64,000 bases of DNA from Bacillota bacterium (GCA_023433505.1 JAEZCO010000031.1:132967-196966), one strand, 5' to 3'. Shown: positions 35,306 to 45,257, counted from the first letter of the stretch. Notes: generated from the letters alone by a model not told the origin. Numbers and translations: made by a program.

Positions 35306-35446
35306 TATCGGACTCCCCTTTATATAATCACATATCGGTTGCTTTATTAATGAAATCCATTCTATTAGTCTTTTAATATTATTTCAAATATTTATTTGCT
35401 TTTCCCTGAAGCAAATCAGGCGGTAATTCCATCAAGTAAGCCTCTC

Positions 35447-36568
35447 TCATGAAATTGATGGTGGAAAACATCTTATCAATTTCAATGGTTTGTCTCCAGA
35501 ATTGCAAAGAGTGAAACTATTCAGTGAAATAGGCAGAAACAACTGATTCGCCTCCCTTATCAATCTCCTTCCATCTGCCCATATAATGACTCCATTTCCG
35601 GAGAGTACAAACAAAACTGAAAATGAATCCTCATTACTGCATTTATACCTATCAGTAACTTCAATTTCATGCATTCGGAAACATTGCGTACTCTTTTCAC
35701 CAATCAGTAATCTCTCCATACCTCCGCCTTCATTGCGAATAATTTGAGGTTCTATTTTCCATCTGGCAATGGTCTGCTCAAATGTCAAGTCTTGATAATT
35801 AAAACAATCAAACAGCTTTTCCAGCCCAACTCCCTGATGAATAAGCAGTTCGGAAATCGAATTTCCCGAAGGCGTTTTCCTCTCGGTTCTCAATGTGAAG
35901 TCGGTAGGCTCCTGAACTTCGATCAGGAAACACCCAGGTCCGATCGCATGCGGAACTCCGCCTTCTATCAAATATGTATCTCCTGGGTAAGGTTTTATTT
36001 TATGTAAACAGTCAAGCATTGCAGGTATATCCTGACGGTCGAATATACCTTTCCAAACCTCTCTGGTTACTCCTTCCCTAAAACCCAATAACAAATATGG
36101 CTCCTCTTCACCTTCAGTACGAGTTCCAACTATATACCAGGCTTCCGTCTTTCCAAATTCTGATTTAAAAAAATTCCTGGCAAATTCTTTATCTGGGTGA
36201 ACCTGTATTGTTAGTCTCTCCATTGAATCAATAAGTTTTACAAGCACCGCCATACTTTTGCCATATTTACTTGCGTGCTTCTCCCCTAGAAATAGCTCAG
36301 GATTTGAATGAATGAGTTCACTTAACAAAACAGTATCTTTATCGGATACAAGTACTTCACTCATCCCTTCATTATCAACTTTCATAAATCCCGGATTTCT
36401 CGCCTCAACTACGGAGGCTATCCATTCTTCAGGTTGTTCACTATCCTTTGGAGATTCTACACCATGTAATGCATCAATGTTTTTGCCTCCCAAATAGGTC
36501 CTTCTCACTCTTGTGGAATTTAAGAATAATGGCTGTGTTGCTAAATAAATAAATTGATTGTCATTCAT
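35447..36568 (-). CDS. manA: Type I mannose-6-phosphate isomerase
   Basis: A 373-residue cupin-fold isomerase that interconverts mannose-6-P and fructose-6-P. Zinc ligands are visible: Gln122 and His124 in LTIQVHPD, Glu142 in KTEAWY, and His207 in IEGGVPHAIG, followed by FLIEVQEPTDFTLRTER. Length is a little longer than the B. subtilis-type enzyme (about 315). It lies 33 bases downstream of the GH42 gene and upstream of the split kinase; together they suggest use of a mannose-containing or galactosidic oligosaccharide. Confidence 0.88.
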   Translation of the reverse strand: MNDNQFIYLATQPLFLNSTRVRRTYLGGKNIDALHGVESPKDSEQPEEWIASVVEARNPGFMKVDNEGMSEVLVSDKDTVLLSELIHSNPELFLGEKHASKYGKSMAVLVKLIDSMERLTIQVHPDKEFARNFFKSEFGKTEAWYIVGTRTEGEEEPYLLLGFREGVTREVWKGIFDRQDIPAMLDCLHKIKPYPGDTYLIEGGVPHAIGPGCFLIEVQEPTDFTLRTERKTPSGNSISELLIHQGVGLEKLFDCFNYQDLTFEQTIARWKIEPQIIRNEGGGMERLLIGEKSTQCFRMHEIEVTDRYKCSNEDSFSVLFVLSGNGVIIWADGRRLIREANQLFLPISLNSFTLCNSGDKPLKLIRCFPPSIS

Positions 36569-36601
36569 AATAAATAAATTCCCTTTAATATTTTAGATAT
36601 C

Positions 36602-38722
36602 TTAAATTTTAGTTATCTTATAAATTGCTGTATTTAAACCAGCAACCGTAGCACTTAATTTAAGCTTTCCATCGACTATCTCAGAAGGAGCCGCAGACTG
36701 TGAATAAAGCTCAACAATCTGATATTTTCCGCTCATGTCCTTGCCGAGTACAATGTCTGATGTGATTTCTTCATTTTCATAATTAAATGCAAAGAGCAAA
36801 TAACCGCTTTCACCTTTTAACGTGCAAACTTTTAATGAAGGATTATTTACATCAAACAAACAAAGACTATAGTTATCATCTAAAAACTTAATAAATTGCT
36901 TGGCCGACACTTCTCCCTTCAGATATCCGTACCAGAAGTAAGTAGAAATATATATAAATTCACCCTTTCCATATTTCAAGCGCACTATTGCCGGTTCACC
37001 GTCATTATACTTGGCAAGTATCTCAGTATCTTTATTGAGAAGCTTTACTTGCCTTCTTTCAAAATAACCATTGAGGTTAATTTCACTGTCCTGCACTTTT
37101 TGGTATGCTGTGATTTTAAGATTATCAGGCTGCATGTCAAGCAACTCAAAACCTGCAATTTGACTCAATCCCCCGCCAGGAATTTGTTGGTGAATATAGC
37201 TTGTAGCATCTATTTCTCCAAATTTACCGTCACTTATGACAATGCCGCCCTGTGCAACATAATGCTTTATGCCCTCTGCCAGTTCATCGCTTATATAAAC
37301 CTGAGTTGAAATAAACAGAACCTTATAGGAATCAATCGCTTTTTCTATGATATTTTTAGGTGAAACATATTTAGCCGTAATATTCTCATCCCATAAACAC
37401 TTGTATAACCCTGCCAAGCTATCGGTATATATTCTGCTGGGAATACCGCCTACGGCAATATTAGTCAGCGATTCAAACGGCCGTATGAATGCTTTAACAA
37501 AGTCTTGATTCATTCTGTCATACAACATTGCTACGTTTGGTTGTTCGGGAGTATATTCGCTAAACTCTTTTTCATTATCGGATATAATCTTAGCTATTGA
37601 AGCCGTTTCATCCGCTCTAGGAGTATATTCCCCTTTTGAAGTTATCAGCCCTCTTCCAAATGTTTGTACTCCCTTTCCAAAAGGCTCCCATTTCCAATGA
37701 ATAATTGCTTTTGCCCCATGGGATACAGCTTCCCAGTTCCATTGCCTGAGCTCATACGGATAAACATAGCTTAGTGGACCGAACATTGATGAATGATGGG
37801 TCTGAAGCTCCGATATCCAGAATTCCCCTGTCTTTGTTGCCGAATGGACGCCCACAAGCGTTTGCCACCTTAAATTTGCTGGAATAGGTACCGAGGTAAA
37901 TTTAGGATAGATGTCCACACCCAATATATCAACATTTTCTGCTGCGTTCCAATCATCCTGAGGTCTATCGTATACTTCATCCATTGTAATCATAGAAAAT
38001 ACATTGTCTGCAATTACTGGATGTTCGCTATCGATAGCCTTAATAATATTCTTCATATTATTAAGTATAATTCCAATATTATCCTTATGAAATTGTTCAT
38101 AGTCAACCATAGGCATTACACTTGCCCACAGCCATGTTGTAAATTCAATCTGCGACCAATCGAAATAAGTTCTGTCCCAAACATTATTTAAATTATCTAT
38201 ATTTTTGTACTTATCCTTCAGCCAATCTCTAAAAAGCCTGAGCGTATATACATCATAAGATGTAAACATTGTCTCGTTCCAAATATCATACCCATACAAA
38301 GATGAGTAGCCTTTATAGTTTTGTACTTGTTCAGTATACTGCTTTTCCACCAACTGCTTCACTTCCGGATGATTAAAGTTTATATAGCCATAGATTCTGC
38401 TACAATATTCTTTACTGCCATCACGTTTCACTGCATAATAATCATCTTTCATCGTGAAATCAGGTGCATACTCAAGAGAAGTAATCTGCCCTGCCAGCTC
38501 CATTACCACTTTCATTCCTATTTTTTCGGCATATTTAAGAATTTCGTGTCCGGTTTGATATGGATAGTTTGGCAGGCTTTTGTCTTCCCACCAATACACA
38601 GCCGGCCAGACAACAACTGTATTCATCCCCTTTTCCTTCATGCTTTTCATCAGTCTGAAAATATCTTCCCAAGTATATTCTCTTTGAATCTTTAGTACCG
38701 CTCCATATGGAAATTTTGACAT
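36602..38722 (-). CDS. GH42-type beta-galactosidase-like glycosidase
   Basis: A 706-residue intracellular glycosidase with a clan-A TIM barrel (residues 1-370), a trimerisation-like flavodoxin fold (about 390-590) and a C-terminal beta domain. Catalytic acid/base Glu150 is in GYDIWNETMF and nucleophile Glu305 in GEFWISELQTHH. No signal peptide. Start at 38722, with AAGGGG 8 bases upstream; the extra 18 codons upstream overlap the duplicated spacer. It heads the damaged sugar operon. Specificity (galactoside versus another beta-linked sugar) is not certain. Confidence 0.85.
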   Translation of the reverse strand: MSKFPYGAVLKIQREYTWEDIFRLMKSMKEKGMNTVVVWPAVYWWEDKSLPNYPYQTGHEILKYAEKIGMKVVMELAGQITSLEYAPDFTMKDDYYAVKRDGSKEYCSRIYGYINFNHPEVKQLVEKQYTEQVQNYKGYSSLYGYDIWNETMFTSYDVYTLRLFRDWLKDKYKNIDNLNNVWDRTYFDWSQIEFTTWLWASVMPMVDYEQFHKDNIGIILNNMKNIIKAIDSEHPVIADNVFSMITMDEVYDRPQDDWNAAENVDILGVDIYPKFTSVPIPANLRWQTLVGVHSATKTGEFWISELQTHHSSMFGPLSYVYPYELRQWNWEAVSHGAKAIIHWKWEPFGKGVQTFGRGLITSKGEYTPRADETASIAKIISDNEKEFSEYTPEQPNVAMLYDRMNQDFVKAFIRPFESLTNIAVGGIPSRIYTDSLAGLYKCLWDENITAKYVSPKNIIEKAIDSYKVLFISTQVYISDELAEGIKHYVAQGGIVISDGKFGEIDATSYIHQQIPGGGLSQIAGFELLDMQPDNLKITAYQKVQDSEINLNGYFERRQVKLLNKDTEILAKYNDGEPAIVRLKYGKGEFIYISTYFWYGYLKGEVSAKQFIKFLDDNYSLCLFDVNNPSLKVCTLKGESGYLLFAFNYENEEITSDIVLGKDMSGKYQIVELYSQSAAPSEIVDGKLKLSATVAGLNTAIYKITKI

Positions 38723-38768
38723 TTCGATACACCCCTTATATTTAGTATAGATTATACACGATTTTATT

Positions 38769-38831
38769 ATAGCCAAGACATGCTTAGCTCTCTACCCGAA
38801 TCTCGACCTATTGTTTATGCAAAGTCGACTT
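38769..38831. repeat. 63-bp direct repeat, copy 2
   Basis: Matches 23931-23993 at 62 of 63 positions. Here it separates the yesN-like remnant from the GH42 gene. Confidence 0.9.
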
Positions 38832-38876
38832 AGCATTCTGAGCGTTGAAAAGATTTTTATAAGCGGCGTAATCCAT
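38808..38876 (-). pseudogene. Remnant of a second yesN-like gene (last 22 codons)
   Basis: Reads MDYAAYKNLFNAQNAK then STLHKQ and stop, aligning with the C-terminus of the intact YesN-like regulator (PAEYRKAFSNVHNSK then STLHKQ). An in-frame stop lies just upstream. It shows that two YesN paralogues existed and that one was deleted or recombined. Confidence 0.7.
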
Positions 38877-38965
38877 TTAAAACAGGTTCTTGAGTTCAAG
38901 TTCGTTCTCAAACTTTTTAAGTCCAGATAATTGACTTTTTGAATAGTGACAGCGAATATACTCTA

Positions 38966-39844
38966 TTACTGTATTTTCATGATATTTACTGTATTAATCC
39001 AACTCTTTATTGCAAGAGAATCTTTTTTGTTTTTATTGATTAACATATAAATTTGCCTTGATGGTGGGAATGAATCATTAATTTTTACTTGTATTATTTC
39101 ACCTTGTTCAAGTTCATTTTTAGCAGAGGATTTAGTAATAAAAGCATACCCGAAACCTTCTTTAACAAAATCAATAACATAGGCAATTTCATCAACTGAA
39201 AACCTCAGTAAAGGACTGTCTCCAAATACCTCACTCAGCCATTTGAAAAATTCTTCACCTAAATCTGCATAAAGTAATGGTAATTGCAGTATGTCTGTGC
39301 AAGAAATTTCAGCTTGCCCTATTGTTTTATATTTAGAACTTGTTACTAAGATAATTTCATCTTCTAAAAAGTCGATAACTTCAAATTTACTTGATTTCAT
39401 TTTTGTATAAACGAATCCAATATCTAGTATGCCGTCACCTAATAGTTTTATAATGTCCTCTGAATGATTGACTTTTAACTTTACTGCAATGTTAGCAAAA
39501 GCTAAATAGTATTCTTTTATTATTGGCGAAATAATACCATTGTATATAGAATTTTCTATTCCTAATGCCAGCCTATCTTCATATACCCCCACAGCTCTAG
39601 CCTTTATTATCCCATCCTTTTTCAACATAAGTATACTTTTGGCATATGGCAAAAAGGCTTCTCCGTATTTTGTTAGTTTCACGCTTTTATTGTTTCTTAG
39701 AAATAATTCTTTTCCAATGTATCTTTCAAGCTCATTTATTCTGTTTGAAACCGTTGATTGTACCAAATATTGTATTTCTGCAGTTTTTGTATAATTACAA
39801 CTTTCCGCCAGTATTACGAAAGTTTCAATTGATTCAATATTCAT
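38966..39844 (-). CDS. LysR-family regulator
   Basis: A 292-residue regulator with an N-terminal winged helix (MNIESIETFVILAESCNYTK, LVQSTVSNRINELERYIG) and a periplasmic-binding-like effector domain (about 90-290). It is divergent from the DUF89 gene 121 bases away, the usual arrangement for a LysR protein and its target. Confidence 0.92.
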   Translation of the reverse strand: MNIESIETFVILAESCNYTKTAEIQYLVQSTVSNRINELERYIGKELFLRNNKSVKLTKYGEAFLPYAKSILMLKKDGIIKARAVGVYEDRLALGIENSIYNGIISPIIKEYYLAFANIAVKLKVNHSEDIIKLLGDGILDIGFVYTKMKSSKFEVIDFLEDEIILVTSSKYKTIGQAEISCTDILQLPLLYADLGEEFFKWLSEVFGDSPLLRFSVDEIAYVIDFVKEGFGYAFITKSSAKNELEQGEIIQVKINDSFPPSRQIYMLINKNKKDSLAIKSWINTVNIMKIQ

Positions 39845-39965
39845 AAACTCCTCCGATTATTATCGAATATCTCGATTGTTACTATTAGAATAATTCGTTT
39901 TCCAGATTGAAAATCCTTTAGTATACTGAATATAATCATAAAAAATTAAAAGTTAGGAATTTATT

Positions 39966-40838
39966 ATGAAATTAAGCGCAACATGCATGAATTGCCTTGT
40001 GCAAAGGCAAATGGAGAACATTAGAGATTTTGAAGATGAAGAATCAAAATCAAATTATATGAAAAAGGTCCTTTCGATAATATCAGAAGCAAATGAATAT
40101 GAAACTTCTCCAGTAATAATTGCTAAGATTAGCAAGCTACATCAGGAATATTTCAATTCACCTTACAGCTTTGACCTACTAAAAAAACAATATAATTTGA
40201 TGATGCTTCAAAAAGAAGAAAGCATCTGGAGTAAGATTCAAGCTTCAAGCGATAGCTTATTAGAAGCAATGAAATATTCCAGGATAGGTAATTATATTGG
40301 TTTTGGCGCTATGGGAAGCATAGATGAAAATAGACTAAATAGTTTATTAGAATCAGTTCATGAAGAATATATTGAAAGCAGTAAATATCAGAGATTTTTG
40401 AAAGACTTGCAAAACGCTAATGAACTGGTTTATCTGACGGATAACTGCGGTGAAGTGGTTCTTGATAAACTGTTCATAAAATGTATTTCGGATAGGTTTC
40501 CTAAAGTTCATATTACTGTAATTGTAAGAGGTAAAATAGTTTTAAATGATGCTACAATAGAAGACGCTAAGATGGTTGGTCTAATGGAGATATCAGAAGT
40601 TATTGATAATGGTACTGAAATGGCAGGTACCTGTTTGGAACTAATAAATAATAGAGCTAAAGAATGCATTGAAACAGCTGATATGATTATCTCTAAAGGC
40701 CAGGGAAATTTTGAAACACTAAATGGGTGTGGCCTGAACATTTACTATTTATTTCTTTGCAAATGCGAATGGTTTGTAAAACGCTTTAAGATGGAACGAT
40801 TTAAAGGCGTTTTTAGCAATGAAAGAGATTGTTCCTGA
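39966..40838 (+). CDS. DUF89/ARMT1-like metal-dependent phosphatase
   Basis: A 290-residue DUF89 protein. Motifs are the N-terminal CMNCLVQRQ, the metal-site TDNCGEVVLDK, DNGTEMAGT, SKGQGNFETL and the C-terminal FLCKC. DUF89 proteins act as damage-control phosphatases on phosphorylated metabolites; the Cys-containing N-terminus resembles the clostridial/archaeal subgroup. Probably controlled by the divergent LysR protein. The 4Fe-4S gene follows 55 bases later. Confidence 0.85.
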   Translation: MKLSATCMNCLVQRQMENIRDFEDEESKSNYMKKVLSIISEANEYETSPVIIAKISKLHQEYFNSPYSFDLLKKQYNLMMLQKEESIWSKIQASSDSLLEAMKYSRIGNYIGFGAMGSIDENRLNSLLESVHEEYIESSKYQRFLKDLQNANELVYLTDNCGEVVLDKLFIKCISDRFPKVHITVIVRGKIVLNDATIEDAKMVGLMEISEVIDNGTEMAGTCLELINNRAKECIETADMIISKGQGNFETLNGCGLNIYYLFLCKCEWFVKRFKMERFKGVFSNERDCS

Positions 40839-40893
40839 CACGGCTATAAAATGAGCCTATGCCATTATTTTTTACGAAGAGTAAAATGAAATT

Positions 40894-41598
40894 ATGTATG
40901 ACAGGGTGGAGAAATTACTGGTGAAAACTCAAAAAAGGGATGTGGAACTGGAGAAAAGGATTAAACTGTATGACCAACTTATATCCGAGGGAAAGGTACC
41001 TGCGTCGTCCAAGGTTATTCCAGTGAATAAGTCTCTGGACAGCAAACAATGGATTTTACCTGCCCAACAAGCGGCTGAAATACTCAGAAATGCTCGGCGT
41101 TTTGCATTGGGAGACTGTGGATGCAGAAGCAAACAGAAGCATTGTGATAAACCTGTAGAGGATATTTGCTTTTCGATTAATGATGCAGCCGAAGAACGGG
41201 TACGTAAAGGTATCGCTCGATATGTAAGCCTCGATGAAGCATTGGAAAGGCTGAATCTGGCTGATGAGTATGGACTCGTGCACTTGACCATCTATAATCC
41301 TGAACAGCATGTATTTGCCCTGTGTAGTTGTTGCGAATGCTGTTGTCATGAATTACGTATGGTTCAGATGTATGAACGAGGGGATTTGGTCATTCATTCA
41401 GATTATATTGCTGTGGTAGCAACTGAATCCTGCATTAACTGCGGTGTATGCATAGACAGATGTGCATTCGGTGCCCAGGAACAGCATGACATGGTAGTAT
41501 ATCACTCAAAAAAATGTTATGGATGCGGCTTATGTGTCACAACTTGCCCGGTAGGGGCTATTACGTTAAATCTAAGAACACCTACTAACTCCTGTTAA
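40894..41598 (+). CDS. 4Fe-4S ferredoxin-type protein
   Basis: A 234-residue soluble iron-sulfur protein. It has an N-terminal helical part, two Cys clusters (GDCGCRSKQKHCD and CSCCECCC) and two C-terminal ferredoxin motifs CINCGVCIDRC and CYGCGLCVTTCPVG. It probably carries electrons for an unidentified oxidoreductase. The ribosome site is weak. It may share the DUF89 transcript. Confidence 0.82.
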   Translation: MYDRVEKLLVKTQKRDVELEKRIKLYDQLISEGKVPASSKVIPVNKSLDSKQWILPAQQAAEILRNARRFALGDCGCRSKQKHCDKPVEDICFSINDAAEERVRKGIARYVSLDEALERLNLADEYGLVHLTIYNPEQHVFALCSCCECCCHELRMVQMYERGDLVIHSDYIAVVATESCINCGVCIDRCAFGAQEQHDMVVYHSKKCYGCGLCVTTCPVGAITLNLRTPTNSC

Positions 41599-41851
41599 AC
41601 AGCCTTCGAAGAAAGTAATTAGGTAATATTTGGGAACATAAGAGAGTTTTGAGTTGGATATTTAAATCAAAAAATTTTATTTGTACCATATGCTTCTCAA
41701 AGACAACAGAGTACATCACATTCCAACAGTCAATGAGGGCAGCGATTCGTGTAACTACAAGCCCTATCATTTGTGGTACACCAGAGTTTTAGAGATAATC
41801 TCAGAGAAATAGATGCTCAACAGGCGATTCTAAATGAGGAGGGAAGTTGAA

Positions 41852-43051
41852 ATGAATACTCGACAGATAGTGATTCTGGGTTCTACCGGTTCAGTTGGTC
41901 AGCAAGCCGTAGCCGTGGTTCGAGAGCATCCCGGTGAGTTTCGTGTGCTGGGGCTTGGAGCAGGCGGCGGTCAAATCGATGTTTTGGCCCGACAGATTGT
42001 AGAGTTCCAGCCCGAGGTAGTAGCCATTGCCAAGGAGGAGGTATTACCTGAACTCCACACTGCTGTACGCAATGTCATAGCTGCGCAAGGCCTTCGGCCA
42101 GGCTATTTTTCAGTTCCGCAATACTTGGCCGGAAACCAAGCAATTGAAGAAATTGCCAAGATGTCATGTGATGTAGTGTTAAACGGCATTACCGGAGCAG
42201 TAGGCCTGAAAGCGACCTTAGCGACCTTACGTTCAGGAAACGTGCTCGCTCTGGCTAACAAGGAATCCCTTATCCTAGGAGGCGAATTCGTGACACGCGA
42301 GGCTTATCCCGGCCAGATCGTACCAGTGGACTCTGAACATTCCGCTCTGGCTCAAGCACTTCGTGGCGGAAAAGACTCAGAGGTGAAAAGACTCATTATC
42401 ACCGCAACAGGAGGACCTTTCCGTGGGATGAGACGTGCCGAACTAGAAAACGTCACCATTGCACAGGCTCTTACTCACCCAAAGTGGTCAATGGGACCGG
42501 TGATTAGCATCAATTCTGCGACTATGGTGAATAAGGGGTTAGAAGTGATTGAGGCACATTTATTATTCGGCATTCCCTATGCAAATATCGAGGTTGTCAT
42601 ACACCCCGAAGCCTTCATTCACTCAATGGTTGAATTCATCGATGGGACAACAATTGCACAAGTAAGTCCTCCTGATATGAGGTTGCCCATCGCTTTAGGG
42701 CTTAAATGGCCCGAGAGAATTCCTTATGTAGTTTCCGGTGTCGATTGGTCTACGTCACATAGCTGGTCCCTACAGCCATTGGATAACGAACTGAGTTCAA
42801 TGGTGAAGCTTGCTCGCCACGTTGGCGAACTAGGGGGAGCTGCTCCTGCTATTTATAACGCGGCTAACGAGGTGTGTGTCGAAGCTTTCGTGTCTGGTCG
42901 GTTACCTTTCCTCGGTATTTTCGACGTAGTTGAGCAGGTTGTTCTGAATACTACGCCCACCATGAATATCCATACTCTGGAGGATGTACTCGAATTCGAA
43001 GCCCGAGCACGGGTTACTGCCACTGATTTGATCAATCGCAGCCACTCATGA
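41852..43051 (+). CDS. dxr: 1-deoxy-D-xylulose 5-phosphate reductoisomerase
   Basis: A 399-residue enzyme that converts DXP to MEP with NADPH in the non-mevalonate isoprenoid pathway. NADPH motif GSTGSVG (residues 10-16), NKESLILGG, the metal-binding PVDSEHSA, and the flexible loop/active site HPKWSMGPVISINSATMVNK are present. Start at 41852 has GGAGGG upstream. It stands alone, not beside cdsA, rseP or ispG as in most Firmicutes. Segments such as VDWSTSHSWSLQPLDNE and its higher GC look actinobacterial, suggesting transfer and perhaps a second copy. Confidence 0.93.
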   Translation: MNTRQIVILGSTGSVGQQAVAVVREHPGEFRVLGLGAGGGQIDVLARQIVEFQPEVVAIAKEEVLPELHTAVRNVIAAQGLRPGYFSVPQYLAGNQAIEEIAKMSCDVVLNGITGAVGLKATLATLRSGNVLALANKESLILGGEFVTREAYPGQIVPVDSEHSALAQALRGGKDSEVKRLIITATGGPFRGMRRAELENVTIAQALTHPKWSMGPVISINSATMVNKGLEVIEAHLLFGIPYANIEVVIHPEAFIHSMVEFIDGTTIAQVSPPDMRLPIALGLKWPERIPYVVSGVDWSTSHSWSLQPLDNELSSMVKLARHVGELGGAAPAIYNAANEVCVEAFVSGRLPFLGIFDVVEQVVLNTTPTMNIHTLEDVLEFEARARVTATDLINRSHS

Positions 43052-43356
43052 GTCAAAAGGCTTTGAGAGGACTACCTGAAAAAGGTAACCACCACAAATC
43101 CATATAATATGAAACTTTCATATAGGGTTCAGCCTAGCGGGTGGGCCCTTTAACTATCTATGCAGTATTATTCAGTTTGCACACTGTTACACCCGTTATT
43201 TATCCTTCCGTACGATTAGTGAACAGCATTCCACGTGCCTTGAGGATACAAAAAACGCTGGTGTCAAGTCAGGGCTAAAATTTTATTGGCATGCAATACC
43301 ACAAATATTATAAAATATTTTAACTTTGTAATATTTGTGATAGTTATTTATTCAGC
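43052..43356. other. Intergenic region between dxr and the AbiE-like pair
   Basis: Contains a 17-bp palindrome ATATGAAACTTTCATAT at 43107-43123 and an AT-rich hairpin at 43301-43338. No gene seen. Confidence 0.5.
43301..43338. terminator. AT-rich hairpin between convergent genes
   Basis: ACAAATATTA (43301-43310) and TAATATTTGT (43329-43338), perfect 10-bp arms, lies between dxr and the leftward toxin gene. No long T-run. Confidence 0.4.
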
Positions 43357-44106
43357 TTATAAATAAACTTTTCTAAGCACCTGCATGATATCGTCAAAGC
43401 TAATTCCAGGGATTTTCAGTGTCTTTGGATCAACGGGCGCCTTTTCGAGACGGGTAACGAACTGCTCCATATCGGATTTGATTTCAGTCGGTAGTTCGCA
43501 TCTTTCGCTGCCGGAAAGTACAGCTGTGAGCCGGACAACATCGTTTTTATGTTTTTTAATGTCACGGTCATCAACATGATGCCCCTGTGCTTTTCGCTCT
43601 GAAAGATCAAGCCATGCTTTTGCCTTAAAAGGTATTAGATTCTGAGAAGATAAAATAACCACATCATTGATTACCGTTTTACCGGTCAATAACAACTGAT
43701 AATACGTTGAGGTCAAAAGAATAGCTGACAAACTGGAGATTTCGTCGCCCAGGTGAAGAGGGATGCAGCCGTGCTCAACATCTTCAATCTCAGTCGAAGT
43801 TTTAGAAAACAACTCAATCATATACGGATAGTCGACATTTTGGGGTTTATCAAACCTGAAAAATTGCGGTGAACCATTACTTTTCGCACGATGCTCATAA
43901 CCACCGTCTTGAATAAATTCCCAAAGCCGTTTACCAAACTCTGGTGTCAGTGCTTCTGCAATCAACACCATGTCCAAATCCTTTGTTGCACGAAAGTCAC
44001 CGTCCACATCTTCGAAGATAAGATCACAGGCTGCGCCGCCAATCAGCACATACTGTTCCTTATAGTCATGAAAATACGCTTTGAAGGTTTCAATTCCTTT
44101 AATCAT
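43357..44106 (-). CDS. AbiEii-like nucleotidyltransferase (putative toxin)
   Basis: A 249-residue protein with a DNA polymerase-beta-type nucleotidyltransferase motif: GG (23-24), then RATKDLDMVLI (Arg39, Thr41, Asp43, Asp45), as in AbiEii/DUF1814 toxins. It would inhibit growth by nucleotidylating tRNA or another target. It overlaps the upstream gene by 8 bases, the usual layout of type IV AbiE toxin-antitoxin or abortive-infection pairs. Activity and target are inferred. Confidence 0.72.
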   Translation of the reverse strand: MIKGIETFKAYFHDYKEQYVLIGGAACDLIFEDVDGDFRATKDLDMVLIAEALTPEFGKRLWEFIQDGGYEHRAKSNGSPQFFRFDKPQNVDYPYMIELFSKTSTEIEDVEHGCIPLHLGDEISSLSAILLTSTYYQLLLTGKTVINDVVILSSQNLIPFKAKAWLDLSERKAQGHHVDDRDIKKHKNDVVRLTAVLSGSERCELPTEIKSDMEQFVTRLEKAPVDPKTLKIPGISFDDIMQVLRKVYL

Positions 44107-45055
44107 TTACTTTCTCCTCTACAGCTTCATCTATGGCAGCCTCAATGCGAGGGTCCTTCTTATCTTCATCGGATAATGACAGTATCGCTGTTAACGGATC
44201 AACTGCCGTTCCATCACCGAAGGGAATATCATACTGTATAACCTGTATGATTTCCGCAGGCACTTCGCCTTTTGGAATGCAAGGAAGATCACCTATCCGC
44301 AAGCTCTTTGCCAGTTCTTTTGTTGTTGCGTATGTTCGGTACCCGTTGTCGTTCAGTAAGGTATAGCTGCTGAGAGCCGACATACCTCCTAACGTGAGTT
44401 CTCTCATACCACATGGTTTGTCCAGACGATATTCTTTTGCCACCGGATTTCGTAAAACGGGACGCAGCATATTCCATAAAGCAGTACTGCTTTGCTCCCA
44501 AATAAAATATCTGCTCTTTCCAATTTTCGATACAAGTGGTATTTTTAGCGCTTCCAGCTCATCAAAGCATCTTGTGATAGACATTTTAGACACACAAAGA
44601 GCTTTAGCCGCATCAGTAAGTGAAAATTTTTTCCACTTCTGATAGATGGCGACAAGCAGTAGTTTTTGGGTCAAATACGAGATTTCTTTTACCTCCTGCA
44701 AAATTCGCTCATCCTGATTGGTAAGTACTGTGCCCAGAAATGGCATGTATATCTGCTTATCTTTAATAATAAACGGAATTGCTTCCTCTATCAGCTTTTG
44801 CTTCGTGTAAGTATTCATACTTTCAAAATACAACACGCACTCCATACGGGATAGTTTTTTCAACTGTTCACGCTGCTTTCGAAGTGCAGAAAGATTGATG
44901 GCTTCCTTGGGTTCAGCCAACAGACAGTCCGTCTCCGCAAGCTTTATAGTATAGAGCCGATAGCTTCCTTTCAGATAAAGCGGAAGCTTGTCTATGCCTG
45001 TATAATCAGATATAGCTACCTTGATGTGCAACATTTTTTCGATATAATCGTTCAT
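44099..45055 (-). CDS. Winged-helix partner of the AbiEii-like protein (putative antitoxin)
   Basis: A 318-residue protein with a central HTH-like region (SLTDAAKALCVSKMSITRCF, then DELEALKIPL) and a C-terminal domain that could bind its partner. The N-terminal part is unassigned. Not a classical AbiEi sequence, but position and size fit an antitoxin/regulator. Start at 45055 has AGGTGAT upstream. Other interpretation: a DNA-binding regulator of an unrelated nucleotidyltransferase. Confidence 0.55.
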   Translation of the reverse strand: MNDYIEKMLHIKVAISDYTGIDKLPLYLKGSYRLYTIKLAETDCLLAEPKEAINLSALRKQREQLKKLSRMECVLYFESMNTYTKQKLIEEAIPFIIKDKQIYMPFLGTVLTNQDERILQEVKEISYLTQKLLLVAIYQKWKKFSLTDAAKALCVSKMSITRCFDELEALKIPLVSKIGKSRYFIWEQSSTALWNMLRPVLRNPVAKEYRLDKPCGMRELTLGGMSALSSYTLLNDNGYRTYATTKELAKSLRIGDLPCIPKGEVPAEIIQVIQYDIPFGDGTAVDPLTAILSLSDEDKKDPRIEAAIDEAVEEKVND

Positions 45056-45257
45056 ATCATCACCTTGTAACATAATATTTTTAATTATAACACATTATAT
45101 GTTACAATACAAATCTTATACATTGCTTTTAGTACAAAAAATAAGATAGCATTTTAGCGCTATCTCACATGCCTTCCACATCATATCAATATATCCATAT
45201 CAGTTTCTATTTCGTTCCCATCACTTCATCTGGACTAAGTGCATCATTAACTTTTTG

